Source: Alnus glutinosa (lineage: Eukaryota > Streptophyta > Magnoliopsida > Fagales > Betulaceae). From it: a DNA stretch of 64,000 nt. The position numbers and the translations under genes are program-made. The DNA is taken from positions 22,077,501 through 22,141,500 of the forward strand of contig NC_084899.1 of the NCBI RefSeq assembly GCF_958979055.1, read 5' to 3'. Below the pieces are notes generated by a model, which saw nothing but the letters and a program-made list of their open reading frames with translations, was not told the DNA's origin and did not search any database. Of the stretch, positions 48,030-60,560 are shown one piece after another (the first letter of the stretch is position 1; each line of letters begins with the position of its first letter).

Positions 48030-50713
48030 ATGGCCGCCAACAATCCTTCTCAGCTGCTCCCATCAGGTCCCTCCCTCTCTCTTGCTTTTTCTCTCTCGGA
48101 AATGAAATGGGAAACTAAAACTGGTTTGGGTTTTTTTGTGGGTTCTGTGATGGAAAATATGCAGAGCTAATTGATAGGTGCATAGGGTCGAAGATATGGG
48201 TAATAATGAAGGGAGACAAGGAGCTCGTTGGTACTCTCAGGGGCTTCGACGTCTACGTCAACATGGTCCTCGAAGACGTCACTGAATAGTATGTCCATCA
48301 CTCATTGAACATGTATAGTATTAGGGTTTGAGTTTTATTCGCTGATTTATGCTAACCAGATTGTGTATGTTGGTCTTAGATATGTATATTTATATTCGTG
48401 TCTGAATTCGGTTCTCTTTGTAAAATTGTGGGCTAGAAAAGAAAAGGAAATCGGAGTTCAAAATTTGGATTTTTAGTTGGTTTGGGTTTTAGTTTTGCTC
48501 ACTGATATATGCTAATGAGATTGTGTATGTTGGTCTTAGATATGTATGCTTAGGTGTATGAAATGGGGTTTGTTTGTAAAATCGGGGAGTAGACAGTAAA
48601 AGGAAATAAGAGTTCAAATTTATATTTTTAGTGTTGAGATGAGTTTTAGGGGGTTAAAAATCTGTTTAAGGAAGCTAATAGTTGTATAGGGCTCAATATG
48701 CTGGTGGAGAGAGAGGGGGGGATAAACTTGGTGGTTGGTTTTTCGAAGAAGGTTGAGAATTTTAGTTGGTGTTTTGAATGCCGGTGAAATGTTCTCTTTG
48801 GCTTGGGTGTGTATTGTTGGGGTTTATCTTTCTAATCTTAGTTGTAAAACAATGGTTTTAAACAAGATGGGATGGTGGATTATGTATGTTCAGTTGGGAA
48901 GGTGGTGGCTGGAATGACCCATGGAAAGCGCTAGCCACGTCTGTGTTATTACTCCAAAAGGACTTGTTAAGTTGCAATTGGAGCTACCTAGAATCACTTA
49001 TAAAACCTAGTCTCAACTAGTAAAGAACCGATGTGGGACTGAATACGAATGAGAACCTATAAATCCACTCAGTCAACATGGGCAATTTATCTCTCAATGT
49101 AGGACTAACTTTTTGAGGTGCCACAATCCTCCCTACTCAAACTTCTGACGTTTTTGTCTCAGTTGTAACAGAGTGCTTGGCTTCAACTAGGCTACCGGTT
49201 TTAAGCCTCTACTCATCAAATAGGTTTATAGAGCATTTTGTGTTAAGCCGAGTTGCTGTCTGGTGCCTTCCTTGTTGGAAATTCTTATTTGGAAGGCATT
49301 GGTTTTTCCAATTGTTTGAGATTTTCTACTTTTGATTCTTCTCCTCCGCCTTCCAATTTTAATGCCCTCACTTGTATTGTTGCATATATAAAGGTAAAGA
49401 CTACAAAACTTGCTTCCAGTAGGAAGTTTTGTAATTGCCTCATCTCTTGTGTGCATAATATGTGCAAAGGCAGGCAAATCAAAAGATGTTACTTTATCGC
49501 GATATAGACATTTATAAGTATTCCTTGTGAACCTGTCTAATAAGGTTGGAAGTATTTGCAAGTTTATTGCCAAAGTTGTGGCCAATAGGATGAGAAGGTC
49601 TATGGAGAAGATTATCTTGAAGCCCCGAAATGCTTTTGTTAGAGATAGGCAAATCCTTGATTCCGTGCTTATAGCAAATGAATGTTTGGATAGTGGATCA
49701 GATTTGGCGAGCCATGGGTGCTTTGCAAATTGGATTTTGAGAAGGCCTATGATCATGTCAACTGGAAGTTCTTATTATATTTGTTGAAGAGATGTGAATT
49801 CGGGGAGAGATAGCGCTCTTGGACGGTACATTGTATTTCTTCGGTGTGATTTTCTGTTTTAGTGAATGGCAATCCGTTTGGGTTCTTTAGTAGTTCTTGT
49901 GGTTTGAGACTGCGAGATCCTTTGTCACCCTTGATGTTTGTTATCGTTATGGAGGCCTTAAGTAAAATGATATCTGTAACTGTGAATGGGGACTTTCTTT
50001 TAGGCTTTTCTGTGGGATCTAGGAACTCTTGTGCGATTTACTTATCTCACCTATTGTTTGTGGATGACACCTTAATTTTTTGTAGGGCTAATCCTGACCA
50101 CCTACGCTATTTGTGTGCCTTATTTGTATGCTTTGAAGCTGTATTCGGGTTTTCAATTAACCTTGCTAAGTCGGAATTGGTTCCGATGGGTAATGTCAAT
50201 AATGTGGATGGTTTGGCCAATATTATGGGCTACAGGATTTTTTCTTTGCCTTTGAAATATCTTGATTTTACATTGGAAGCCTCTTTTAAGGCTAAATATA
50301 TTTGGGATGGTGTTATTGAGAAGATAGAGCGTTGTTTGGCTGGTTGGAAGATGATGTACTTGTCTAAGAGTGGTAGGATTACCTTAATCAAGAGAACCAT
50401 CTTCAATTTGCCTACATATTTCATGTCTCTCTTCCCTCTCCTTGGTGTTGCAAACCACATAGAGAAGTTGCAACGAGATTCTTATGGGTGGGGAGGTAAA
50501 GAGTTTAAATTTCATCTGGTAAGCTAGTTAAAGTTCTCTGATTTCTGTGAGAGGGTTAGGGTCCGAAACTTGCTGTTGTTCAATCGTGCTCTTTTGGAAA
50601 AATGGCTATTGCACTATGTGTGAGAGAGGCTTGTGAAGAGTTGTGATAAATTCTAAATATGGTAGCTCGTGGGGTGGGTGGTGTTCTAATGAGGTTCATG
50701 GGTTGTATGGGGT

Positions 50714-50749
<36 letters not shown>

Positions 50750-52398
50750 TGGAAGCATATCAGGAGGGGTTTGAGGGTGTTTTCTAGTCATACTAGGTTT
50801 GAGGTGGAAGATGGCTTCAAGATTTAGATTCTAGCATGACCTATGGTGTGGGGATTAAGCCCCAAAGGAACCCTTTTTGGATTTATATAGTATGGATCAT
50901 GCTAAGGATGCCTCTATAGCAGATAATTTGGAGTTTTCTAGTGGCTCCCATTAGTAGAACGTTAGCTTTATTACGGCGGCTCATTATTTGGAGGTAGATG
51001 TCTTTGCTTTTCCATAGTAGAGGGTGCATGTAGTATTGTTTTCCTGAACCTTTTTGTTCTTGATTTCTGGGGAGTGACGCTTCTATTTTTAAGTATTAAG
51101 GATAAGGAACACAGTAATTCCTTCTGGACCTCAATGTATTGTCTCCCTTTTTGGGTAGGTAACTGTGTACAGTTGCTGAAAAAGAAATCTGTAACTGTAT
51201 TGTATTCTTACTCACTCATTTCAGCGACATTCTTCACATGACATGGATTTCAACTTAGTTGGCTACTCTTTGTAAAGTGTGAGACAGTGGGAAGCTTGAT
51301 CTTTGGATGACAAATGGGAATTTTCTGCCTTTGTTGTTGAATTTTTGTGGACCATTACTCCTTTGTTTTAGCATGGTATTGCCATTCTCAGTAGCCTGTG
51401 TTTCTTTTTAATGGAAAGTGCTTTTTTCTTCTGTGAATTTCCATATTCCACAAACAAATATGCAATGATGAATTTTGGAGGCTACAAGGCATGGAAAATT
51501 TTTTAGCACTAGTTTCCTGAGAAAAACAAACAAAAATTTGGAAAATGTACAGATTTGACTATTTGTGTCGTCTTCTTTACATCACTTTGCAATTACTTTC
51601 CTGTACTTTTTCCATTTATATGCTTTTAAATGAACTTTGGTGACCCAATATGTTTAGCTTCAGTGTTGAGTTTCTTTCCCAGCTTGAGATCCAGAAACTT
51701 AACTTTAACTTGGTGAACAAAGGCAGAGGTTTGGTTAATTAGTTTATGGTTGTAAGTAGTATATTCACACAAAAATGTCTTGTTAGTATATAATTGGATT
51801 GGCTTTAACCCCAATTACGCACCCTTTTTGTGTTTGTGATGTGTGCTTGCTTGTTTTATTCACAATAATTATGTCTACTTTTGTGTATCGTTAAAAATCT
51901 TTAACACTCAGAAATATTCATGTGGTTTTCTGCTTCTATGTCTGTACACAGTGAGATTACTGCCGAAGGGAGACGGATAACAAAGCTTGATCAGATTTTA
52001 CTAAATGGAAACAACATTGCTATTGTAAGTGAGACAGAATGGTTTTTCATTCGTTTATAAATTAGTTGAAAGTCATGGGCCATTCTTTCTTTTAATTTTG
52101 TTTTTCCAAGTTCACAGAAAATATTTCCTCTATCAGTGATTCAAATTACCAGGCCTGAGCCTTACAAGCAATAAAATTTTGAAGTCCCAAACATTTCATC
52201 TTACATTGTAAACCCTATGCTTTAAACTGCTTTCCGCAAGCCTTTAGTTGTTAGCTGCTTATGGTTTATTGTAAAAATTAAAGCTAATAGGAGCCTTGAT
52301 GCAGAAAGAGGAAATATGTTTTAATTATCTAAATCTATGTTCTAATACTTTCATGTGGAACGCAGCTCGTCCCTGGTGGTTCGCCCGATCCAGAATGA
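48030..52398 (+). CDS. LSM5: LSM5, U6 snRNA-associated Sm-like protein (four exons, 88 aa)
   Basis: Exons are 48030-48066, 48165-48288, 51952-52024 and 52366-52398, all with GT-AG introns joining in phase. The product begins [20 protein letters not shown], carries the Sm1 motif ([20 protein letters not shown], then [13 protein letters not shown]) and the Sm2 motif ([18 protein letters not shown]), and ends SPDPE. This is near-identical to plant LSM5 (Arabidopsis SAD1). LSM5 is part of the nuclear LSM2-8 ring that binds the U6 snRNA 3' end for splicing and of the cytoplasmic LSM1-7 ring that promotes decapping and mRNA decay. Length (88 aa) is normal. Intron 2 is 3.66 kb and carries transposon relics. 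Confidence 0.97.
48890..49150 (+). mobile_element. Possible LTR/TRIM-like fragment in LSM5 intron 2
   Basis: Contains AACCGATGTGGGACT and GGTGCCACAATCCTCCC, words that recur at the ends of many short plant LTR elements. No full element is delimited. Confidence 0.4.
49500..51130 (+). mobile_element. Decayed LINE reverse transcriptase in LSM5 intron 2
   Basis: Sense-orientation L1-type RT fragments: [59 protein letters not shown], the catalytic motif as FVDDTLIF (YxDD-type block at about 50060), then [20 protein letters not shown] and [13 protein letters not shown]. Weaker zf-RVT pieces follow. The frame is broken by shifts at about 49790-49860 and after 50527 and by many stops. The endonuclease is missing. 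A 5'-truncated relic that LSM5 tolerates within an intron. Confidence 0.88.
50714..50746. repeat. Homopolymer of 33 G residues
   Basis: An uninterrupted G run inside the LINE relic, where related elements would encode GVGLWKHI-like sequence. Long G runs are rare in plant nuclear DNA. The exact length may be affected by sequencing. Confidence 0.85.
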
Positions 52399-53070
52399 GA
52401 GTGCAGCTAACCTCTACTTGGTTCTTGATTTTCATCATTCACTGTGGTTGGGGTCAGATTACTCCTCTGTTTTAATGAGAATTCTGACCACCAAGATTCT
52501 CTTTTCTCCACCACTTGTTGTTAAGTAATTGTCATGGTTGTAGGATAATTGGTGGTGGGTTATGCAATGATCATGGAATATGCTGGTTTGTATTTGTCCC
52601 ATTTGTTCGTTTTCCTTTTTTTTTTTCTCATGTATTTTCTTTCTGTAAGTGTCATGATCTTTACAATTGATTAAGATATCATATGGCTTGTTTCAAAACA
52701 TAATTTACATTTATCTACTGCTGACGAAATCAAGGCTAATTACCTAACAAATTGTAATAAATTATATGGTACCTAAATGTGGAACTTATAATTATAAAGC
52801 TTAAATGCTGGATTTGGTTGGACTACTGTAAGTCTGAAACCTATGCTGCATTGCATCCAAATTTAATTTCACTCTTTCTTTTTCATGAAAATGTTGGAAT
52901 TAAATCTGAATAGTTGAAAAATCTACTAGAGCTATAATTTTTTCAAACAGATGGTAAAAACACTTCCTAAAAGAACATTAGTAAACGGAGTCGCCCATTT
53001 CTCTAAACACTTAACTACTTACAATCTTTGTACCTAAAAACCCACTCGAGCCTCAAGTTATTGCTTGAGG

Positions 53071-53550
53071 GAGAGTGCTTATTATAAGCATAAACTCGTA
53101 TAGACCTCTCTTATACCTGTCTCAACGTACAGGCCAAGTGGAGAGTGTAACACACTCACACTGCCTCTATCTTTTGGGCATTCTACTATCTGACGTGACA
53201 GTATTATATTAGCCTTCAAAAAAGTTTATTGGTGTGACATTGCGACGTGCCGACGTCAATCCCAAAATAAAACTAAATAATGCTACATGCTTAACTTATA
53301 TTCTACTCTGGTGGGTGCTTATGATATGCATAAACTCGTCTAGACTTCTCTTACACGTCTCAACAAATAGGGCCGAGGTTGAGAGCGTCACACGGCCTCT
53401 CTATCCTTTAAACCTTTTACTATCTGACGTGACAGTGCTATATTAGCCTTCAAAATTTTTACCAGCGTGACATTGCGATGTCAACCTCAAAATAGAACTG
53501 AATAATGCTATATATTCAACTTCTATTTCACTCTCATTCAAATGGTTGAT
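53071..53550. repeat. Tandem dimer with 240-bp period
   Basis: GTGCTTATTATAAGCATAAAC at about 53075 and GTGCTTATGATATGCATAAAC at about 53315 start two colinear units. Each continues through TCTCAAC, GCCTCTCTATC-like, ACTATCTGACGTGACAGT, TATATTAGCCTTCAAAA, GTGACATTGCGA and ATAATGCTA. About 80% similar by eye. No coding content. Confidence 0.85.
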
Positions 53551-54589
53551 GGGCTGCCTATCATCCATTGGATCAACCTCTATTATAAAAGGGAAAAAAT
53601 TTAAGCAACTGAGATAGAAGTGGCATGGAAGTTAAGCATTTAAAATTATTCAATAAAATTTACCAACGGAATCTTTTGAGTGGTCGCACTCATACTACTA
53701 TTGGCTGATGTGTCAACATTTATCAACCCTTGAATCAGTTTTTATTTAAAAATGAAAAAAATTTAAGGACGGATAGGCATTGTCATTTCAGTCCAATAAT
53801 TTAGTAATAAAATTAGAAATGAGTACTTAAGTAATGGAAAGCAAAAGAAGTACCGGCGTCTCACCAGGAAAATAAATAGAGTTCTCTCAACTCTCAAAAT
53901 CTGGAATAAAATACGTTGTATTGATATTAGGAGTGTAGGAGATAAATTCTAGTTTCATTGTAAACCAGATACAAACGCTCCACTGTAATTCAGAGAGCCA
54001 AGACGTCAAATTCAGAATTTTGTTAAGGTAACCTTCAAATGTAGAGATCATAATCTTTGGGCGGAGTTTACTTTTGGACATACTTCTATTCAGTCATTCT
54101 TGTTTCCCTCAATATTTTTAATTTTTAATTTTTGTTTTTACAAGAATATGAATTCTTGTCATGCATATAAATTATTTGATAATCATCAAGTCATTGTGGA
54201 TTTTTTTTTATTTAATTTTTTTTTTTTCTAATTTTTTTGTGCTTTTTATTGTCATCTATTATTCAGTTGATGTTTGTCATGTTGTTTTTATTGTCATCTA
54301 CCGTAGTCTCCTCTGCACGCGCTCACTCTGTCTCCCGCGTCCATCTCGAACAGTCCCCTGCGCTTCTGGTTGAAGGAGGAGGTCATCAACCGCTGCACTA
54401 CGCCGGGGATCGACGGTGGTTTTCGTGGGTCTGAAGAAGGTGATTCGGGACAAATAGTGAGACAAGCTCTGTCTCTTGGGAATTCAAATTCTCATGATTT
54501 CGCATTTGTCCCTTTCATTTCTAAGCTGTATTTTCTAGAAATGCACTATTTTAGAATTCCACAGTTTCCATTCTCTCCGACAGCGACAA

Positions 54590-56644
54590 ATGCACTATTT
54601 TAGAGTTACAAGGAACCAAAACCGCTTGGCCTTCCTCAAAATTCTCTCCCTAACCAAACACCAAGCCTCTGCTCTCTCCACCTTTACCATCCAAGACCCT
54701 CATTCCAATCCAAACAGAGAAGCAGTTCCTGCCAATTTCTCCTCTCACTCACCACAGAAAACCCACTTGGTCCCCTCCAATAACATGAGGCAGGAAATCA
54801 CAACAAGCCATTTTTCAAAAAAATCCACACCCTCTGCTCAACCTAATCTTAGTGATGTGGTTTCATCAAACAAAGTTATAACCACCTATATTCGAGCTGG
54901 TGACTTATATTCTGCTCTTAAAGTATTTGACAATATGCCGGTGAAGACTACAGTTACTTGGAATTCAATCTTGGCCGGCTATTCAAAGAAACCCGGGAAT
55001 ATGAAAGAAGCCTGTGAACTATTCGATAGGATTCCTAAACCAGACATTGTTTCATACAACATAATGTTAGCTTGTTATTTACACAATTCTGATCTAGATA
55101 CTGCTCGGGATTTCTTCGACAGGATGTTTGTTAAAGATACGGCGTCTTGGAACACGATGATATCAGGTTTTGCCCAGAATGGAAAGATGGAGGAAGCATG
55201 CAAGTTGTTTTTGGTGATGCCGAATAAGAATAGTGTATCGTGGAGTGCAATGATCTCGGGGTATGTGGAATGTGGGAATTTGGAATGTGCAGTGGAGTTG
55301 TTTGAGGTAGCCCCAGTTAAGAGTGTGGTGGCATGGACTGCCATGATTACTGGTTATATGAAGTTTGGGAAGATTGGATTGGCGGAGAAGATGTTTCAAG
55401 AGATGCCCGTGAAAAATTTGGTGACATGGAATGCTATGATTGCAGGTTATGTCGAAAATGATCGAGCAGAGGATGGTTTGAAGCTTTTTAGAAAAATGGT
55501 GGGAGTTGGGGTTAGGCCAAACCCATCAAGCTTGAGTAGTGCTTTATTGGGTTGTAGTAATCTATCAGCATTGCAGTTGGGTAAACAAATTCATCAGTTG
55601 GTTTGTAAGTATCCACTGTATAGAGATACTACAGCGGCAACTTCATTGATTAGCATGTATTGTAAGTGTGGAGGTTTGGAGGATGCTTGGAGATTGTTTA
55701 ATGAGATTCCCAAAAAAGATGTGGTCACTTGGAATGCAATGATTTCTGGTTATGCTCAACATGGGGCAGGAGAAAAGGCTGTCCATTTGTTTAAAGAGAT
55801 GAGGGATGAGCAAATGAAGCCAGATTGGATTACCTTTGTTGCAGTATTACTGGCTTGCAACCATGCAGGATTGGTAGATCTCGGGGTTCGGCATTTTGAT
55901 TTAATGGTAAGGGATTATGGAATTGAAGCTAAGCCAGACCACTATACATGTATGGTTGACCTTCTAGGTCGAGCAGGTAGGTTAGTTCAAGCTGTAAGTT
56001 TGATAAAGAAAATGCCTTTCAAACCCCATTCTGCTATTTTTGGAACACTTTTGGGTGCTTGTAGGATCCACAAGAATCTAGAGCTGGCTGAGTATGCGGC
56101 AAAGAGCTTGCTTGATCTTGATTCTGCTAGTGCACCTGCTTATGTTCAACTGGCTAATCTTTATGCCGCCATGAGCAGATGGGACCATGTTGCTAGAATT
56201 CGACGATCAATGAAAGAAAATAATGTAGTCAAGACACCTGGGTATAGTTGGATTGAGGTAAAGAATGTAGTTCATGAGTTCAGGTCCGGGGATAGGATCC
56301 ACCCAGAATTAGCCTCTATACATGAGAAACTCAAAGAATTGGAAAAGAAAATGAAGTTGGCGGGCTATTTTCCAGATCTTGAGTTTGCATTACATGATGT
56401 GGGGGAAGAGCAGAAGGAGCAGCTTTTGCTATGGCACAGTGAAAAATTGGCCATTGCTTTTGGGCTCATAAAACTGCCATCAGGGGCTCCAATCCGGGTC
56501 TTTAAAAACTTGAGGATATGTGGGGATTGTCACCATGCCACCAAGTACATATCGGCAATTGAAAGGAGGGAAATCATTGTTAGAGATACTACAAGGTTCC
56601 ATCATTTCAAAGATGGGTTTTGCACTTGTGGTGATTACTGGTAA
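54590..56644 (+). CDS. PLS-DYW pentatricopeptide repeat protein, 684 aa (At4g16835-like)
   Basis: Single exon, complete. The N-terminus ([20 protein letters not shown]) is basic and lacks acidic residues, fitting a mitochondrial or plastid presequence. A PPR tract spans about residues 91-560 with repeated WN(A/S)MI(S/A)GY, AxxLFxxMP and GKQIH motifs. E/E+ regions lead into a DYW domain with the deaminase signature HSE (616-618) and CGDCH (644-648), a second Cys pair CTC (678-680), and the terminal DYW. Such proteins bind organelle transcripts and perform C-to-U editing at specific sites. Overall closest to Arabidopsis At4g16835. A short direct repeat (ATGCACTATTTTAGA at 54541 and 54590) gives two candidate ATGs; only the second is in frame with the protein. 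Confidence 0.95.
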   Translation: MHYFRVTRNQNRLAFLKILSLTKHQASALSTFTIQDPHSNPNREAVPANFSSHSPQKTHLVPSNNMRQEITTSHFSKKSTPSAQPNLSDVVSSNKVITTYIRAGDLYSALKVFDNMPVKTTVTWNSILAGYSKKPGNMKEACELFDRIPKPDIVSYNIMLACYLHNSDLDTARDFFDRMFVKDTASWNTMISGFAQNGKMEEACKLFLVMPNKNSVSWSAMISGYVECGNLECAVELFEVAPVKSVVAWTAMITGYMKFGKIGLAEKMFQEMPVKNLVTWNAMIAGYVENDRAEDGLKLFRKMVGVGVRPNPSSLSSALLGCSNLSALQLGKQIHQLVCKYPLYRDTTAATSLISMYCKCGGLEDAWRLFNEIPKKDVVTWNAMISGYAQHGAGEKAVHLFKEMRDEQMKPDWITFVAVLLACNHAGLVDLGVRHFDLMVRDYGIEAKPDHYTCMVDLLGRAGRLVQAVSLIKKMPFKPHSAIFGTLLGACRIHKNLELAEYAAKSLLDLDSASAPAYVQLANLYAAMSRWDHVARIRRSMKENNVVKTPGYSWIEVKNVVHEFRSGDRIHPELASIHEKLKELEKKMKLAGYFPDLEFALHDVGEEQKEQLLLWHSEKLAIAFGLIKLPSGAPIRVFKNLRICGDCHHATKYISAIERREIIVRDTTRFHHFKDGFCTCGDYW

Positions 56645-56649
56645 GCTTG

Positions 56650-57850
56650 CAACATTGCGGTTTCTTTTGAAGTTTTTCTAGGAGAATCTTCTAGTGTGTG
56701 GGTCGCGCTAGGAAGATAACATAAATCTGAGTTGAGAATTCCCTATACATGGAGCGGATAGTGGTAAGAGAAGCTCAATCATATTACTCTGCACATTATT
56801 CCCGTTGAGCTGGCAGGCTAGTTCAAAGTTGTTGATTTGATACTTTAGAAAGAAAATTTGGTCTTTAAATCCACATTCTTTGGGGTGTGGAACCTTCTGA
56901 TGCGTTGTTCGTCCACAAGAACTAAGAGTGTGTTTAGCTGCTCTGCTACGACTCACAGCTTCTTGCCTTCATTCAATCGTGAACAGACATGGGAAACTAG
57001 CACAACAACTAAAGGTATCCACAATATGGTGAAATTAGACACCATGTACTTTTTCTTCCTACCACCTACTTTTTTGGAAAATTCAAAATCTTCATATATG
57101 GAATCACTTTCAACCATCCATTGCAATACCATGACATAATTTTCCAGTGTTCTTTAGCATAGAAGATTACTAATTTCTTTGGATCCACCTCCATCATAAC
57201 TTCTCCATTCTTGTGAAGTTCAATTTCTTTGCATTTACGCTGAATTCAAGCAGTTGGAAACTAATGTGAGCTTGAAGGAGTCTGAAGCTTGGCATGCAGA
57301 GGTTTTTTACTTTTTACTTGTTAAATCTTTTGCTTCCTTTAAGCAAATTTGTTTGTGGAGACGTAAATATTATGTTGTTGTATGAAGTTGCTTCTGCTGA
57401 ACATAAGATGTATCATGTAATTTAGGTACTTCGTAAGTAATATTATCCTATCTATGATTAATGAATTACAATTTTAAATTTAGAAGGAAGAATTACAATT
57501 GTAATGAATTACAATTCACTCAGACTAAAAGGAAGAATAACTACTAGGAGAGAGAGGAATGGATTACCATAAGAATAAACCTTCCAACTGCTATGAGAAT
57601 AAATAAACAATAAAGAAAGAATAGAAAATAATATTTAAATGGAGTAGAGAGAGATTTAAAGAGTTTGTTGTGGGGTGCTTTTGAAAAGTGGCTAGCTAAA
57701 CTAGAAAAGTTGAGTTTTTGAACCAAACTTTAGCTAAAGAATAGCTAGTTCACTAGGAATGTGTATACAAATCAGCAGAGATTTTATTTTCTTTTTGTCC
57801 TCAAACTTAAATACTTACTCTTTGTTTTTGTTAGTTAAATTTTAGCGTTA
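56650..57850. other. 3' flank of the PPR gene and intergenic DNA
   Basis: No gene is seen. The first few hundred bases may be the PPR 3'UTR. About 57540-57760 contains TAGCTAAACTAG/TAGCTAAAGAATAGCTAG words and GA-rich sequence that suggest a MITE, without clear ends. Confidence 0.45.
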
Positions 57851-57862
57851 CAAATTTCAGCC

Positions 57863-59296
57863 ATGGCTGAAGAAGCAGGAATGTTTATGGTTCCGCAAAC
57901 CATTGGCAGCGTTTTGTGTTGCAAATGCAGTATTCCAAAGGTGCCAAATGCTGCTAATATGTGTATCAGGTGTTTGCACTCAGAAGTTGACATCACAGAA
58001 GGTCTACAGAAGCATGTGATCATAATCCATTGCCCCGAGTGTGACAGCTACTTGCAGCCGCCGAGAACTTGGGTCAAAAAAGCCCAATTGGAATCGAAGG
58101 AGATGTTGATGTTCTGTGAGAAGATACTTAAGAATTTGAATAAACTAAAATTGGTATCTGCGGAGTTGATTTGGACCGAACCCCATTCCAGGAGGATCAA
58201 GGTCAGATTGAAAATTCAGAAAGAGGTTCTTGATGGAGCAATACTTGAACAATTGTCTGTGGTTGAGTATGTTCAGCAAGAACATATGTGTGAATCCTGT
58301 TCGAGGATTCAGGCCAATCCTGACCAGTGGGTTGCAGCTGTGCAACTACGCCAGCATGTTTCTCACATGCGCACTTTTTTTTATTTGGAGCAGCTGATTC
58401 TGACGCACGGTCCTGCTGCCGCTGCCATAAAGATTAAGCTGGTGGATCAAGGGATGGTCTTCTTTTTTGCAAACCGGAGTCATGGTGTGAAGTTTGTAGA
58501 GTTCATTGATAAGGTTGCTCCAGTAAGGAGTCAGAATGACAAACAGTCCCATGATCCCAAGAGCAATAATTATAATTACAAGTACACTTTCTTGGTTGAA
58601 ATCTGCCTAATATGTCCTGAGGATTTGATTTGTTTGCCTCCAAGACTCGCAGCTAGTTTGGGAAATCTAGGTCCTCTTGTGATTGCACTAAAGTGACAAA
58701 CAACATTGCTTTGCTGGACCCGGTCACCTTAAGGACTTGTTTCTTGAATGCTGATCAGAATGTGATGGTGCCATTCAAGCCTCTACTCACTAGTAGGCAG
58801 CTAGTGGAGTATATAGTGTTAGATGTGGAGACTGATTCTTTTAAAGCTAAAGTTGGTGGCAGCAAGTATGTTTTTGCTGATGCACTAGTGGCCCGGGTAT
58901 CTGATTTTGGGAAATATGATACAGCGTTTCACATAAGAACGTATCTAGGCCATCTTTTGAACGCTGGGGATTACGCTCTTGGTTATGACTTATATGGGGC
59001 TAACAGTAATGATGGTGAAGTAGAGACGCACAAGGGTCTGGTCCTCCCAGGCGCGATTGAGACTTAATTCCCTTGACATGGAGGTTGATTATAAGGGTAT
59101 AGCTGAGCAAGAAAAGCTGAATTCCAAGTACGAACAGTTCTTGACGGATCTGGAGGAGAACCATGATATGAGGTTCAACATATCATTGTACCGTAATAGA
59201 GAATACCGGCCATCAGAGATGACATCTATGAGTGATGGGGATGATTTACCTTGTGTTCCACTGGAAGAGTTGCGTGCTGAACTCAATCTAAGCTAA
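57863..59296 (+). pseudogene. NMD3: Decayed NMD3 (60S ribosome export adaptor)
   Basis: Three consecutive frames together match most of plant NMD3, which bridges pre-60S subunits to exportin 1/CRM1. Frame one (57863-58696) has the N-terminal CxxC zinc motifs (C19/C22, C34/C37, C57/C60), ITEGLQKHV and QANPDQWVAAVQLRQHVSH. A single-base loss near 58685 (in ATTGCACTAAAG) shifts the frame and gives TGA. Frame two (58693-59067) continues with LLDPVTLRT...RVSDFGKYDTAFHIRTYLGHLL...GDYALGYDLYGAN. A second lesion near 59055 loses about 20-25 residues (the KKSYEEKR-type basic segment). Frame three (to 59296) ends FNISLYRNREYRPSEM...VPLEELRAELNLS. No introns are visible; retrocopy or unitary decay cannot be told apart without the parent gene. 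Confidence 0.92.
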
Positions 59297-59299
59297 GCG

Positions 59300-59850
59300 A
59301 AGAGGAGGATGATAGTGATAACATGAGGGAATGATTAGAAGCTTTTCTTCTTACACACATTTTCCGTTATTTGAACTATTCTCTATTAGTAGGCAATGGG
59401 GTTTAATTGCTCGGCCTTGTTTGTTTTCCATGAACTAGGTTTTATTAATTTCTACACAAAAGACGGGTGGTGGCTAAATGAGCCAGTTTTCTTTCATTGC
59501 TATCAGAGCTTTCAAGCATGTTAACTTTTTTCTTCTTTTTTGTGCTTGTTTCTCTTGCCACATTTTTGTTTTGTGTGTTTGTTTCTCATGTAAAGGCCGC
59601 TGTGTTTAAACATAGTAATTAAAATTACTATTATCCTGTTAGCCTTGTATAGGTCCATAGTTTCTGATTTTGACAATTACATATGAGTTTTGGCCATTTG
59701 GCAAAGAATAATGCTGCTTCAATAATAATAATAATAATAATGCTACTTCACGTATTTATATCATACTGACTGACATTACGTGTTTTAAGTGACATGAATA
59801 TGATTATTCTTTAACAAATACGTTATTATGCCTATTTTTTTTTAAAAAAA
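59300..59850. other. Intergenic stretch downstream of the NMD3 pseudogene
   Basis: No gene is seen. The first part may be the old NMD3 3'UTR. An (AAT)n run lies at about 59722-59742. Confidence 0.5.
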
Positions 59851-60380
59851 GAAAGGTAAATTACTCATACTGCTCTCAATTATTAATGTGCTTTTCAAAC
59901 TATCAATTGTGTCAATGTCCCTCATAAACTACAAAAATATTTCAATGTTCCCTTAAAGCCAGCAAAAAAACAAAAATTGTCTTAAAAAAGTTTCAATAAG
60001 ACAAATTTATTCTTATAAATTTGAAAGAAAAAATGTTTTTTTTTAAAAAAAAAAACGAGAAAAATAAAAATATAAGGGGCTGGCCAAACTGAAAATTATA
60101 TAAAACAAAATCTTTTTAAAAAAAATTCAAAAAAAATGAAAAACCTTTGATTTTTTTTTTATTTGCTTTTTTTTTAAGTTTTTAGTTTTTTTTTCTTTCT
60201 AAATTTTAAAATTTTTTAAATAATTTTTGTTTTTTTGTTTCGTTTTATATAATTTTAGGAATGGTATTTTTGTTATTAAAGGGAGTAGTTTAGGAAGGAA
60301 CATTAATACAATCGGTAGTTTGAGGGGCATATTAACAATTGGGTGGTAGTTTGAGAGGGGGTTTATGTACTTTTTCCAAG
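59850..60380. mobile_element. MITE-like element with long inverted arms, about 530 bp
   Basis: The left arm (ATTAATGTGCTTTTCAAACTATCAATTGTGTCAATGTCCCTC) and the right arm (GGAACATTAATACAATCGGTAGTTTGAGGGGCATATTAACAATTG) are imperfect inverse copies around a poly-A/poly-T core. The same style of arm occurs at 12135-12690, so these may be one family. Confidence 0.65.
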
Positions 60381-60454
60381 AAGGAAAAATATAGGAGAAG
60401 ATAAGTCTACAAATTAAATGGTTGATTTGAAACTTGGTTGTATGGAAAGAAAAA

Positions 60455-60560
60455 TTACTCTTGCACAACAATTGTACAACTGTTGTGCAAGGTCTTAGAG
60501 ACATGGGTGAGACTCATCTTATGTCTCTAGAGTGGTACACAACTGTTGTGCACCAATTAC
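60455..60560. mobile_element. Short hairpin MITE (TTGCACAAC...GTTGTGCA)
   Basis: GCACAACAATTGTACAACTG at the left pairs with repeated ACAACTGTTGTGCA at the right; internally, AGAGACATGGGTGAGACTCA and TTATGTCTCTAGAG pair partly. About 100 bp. Confidence 0.6.
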
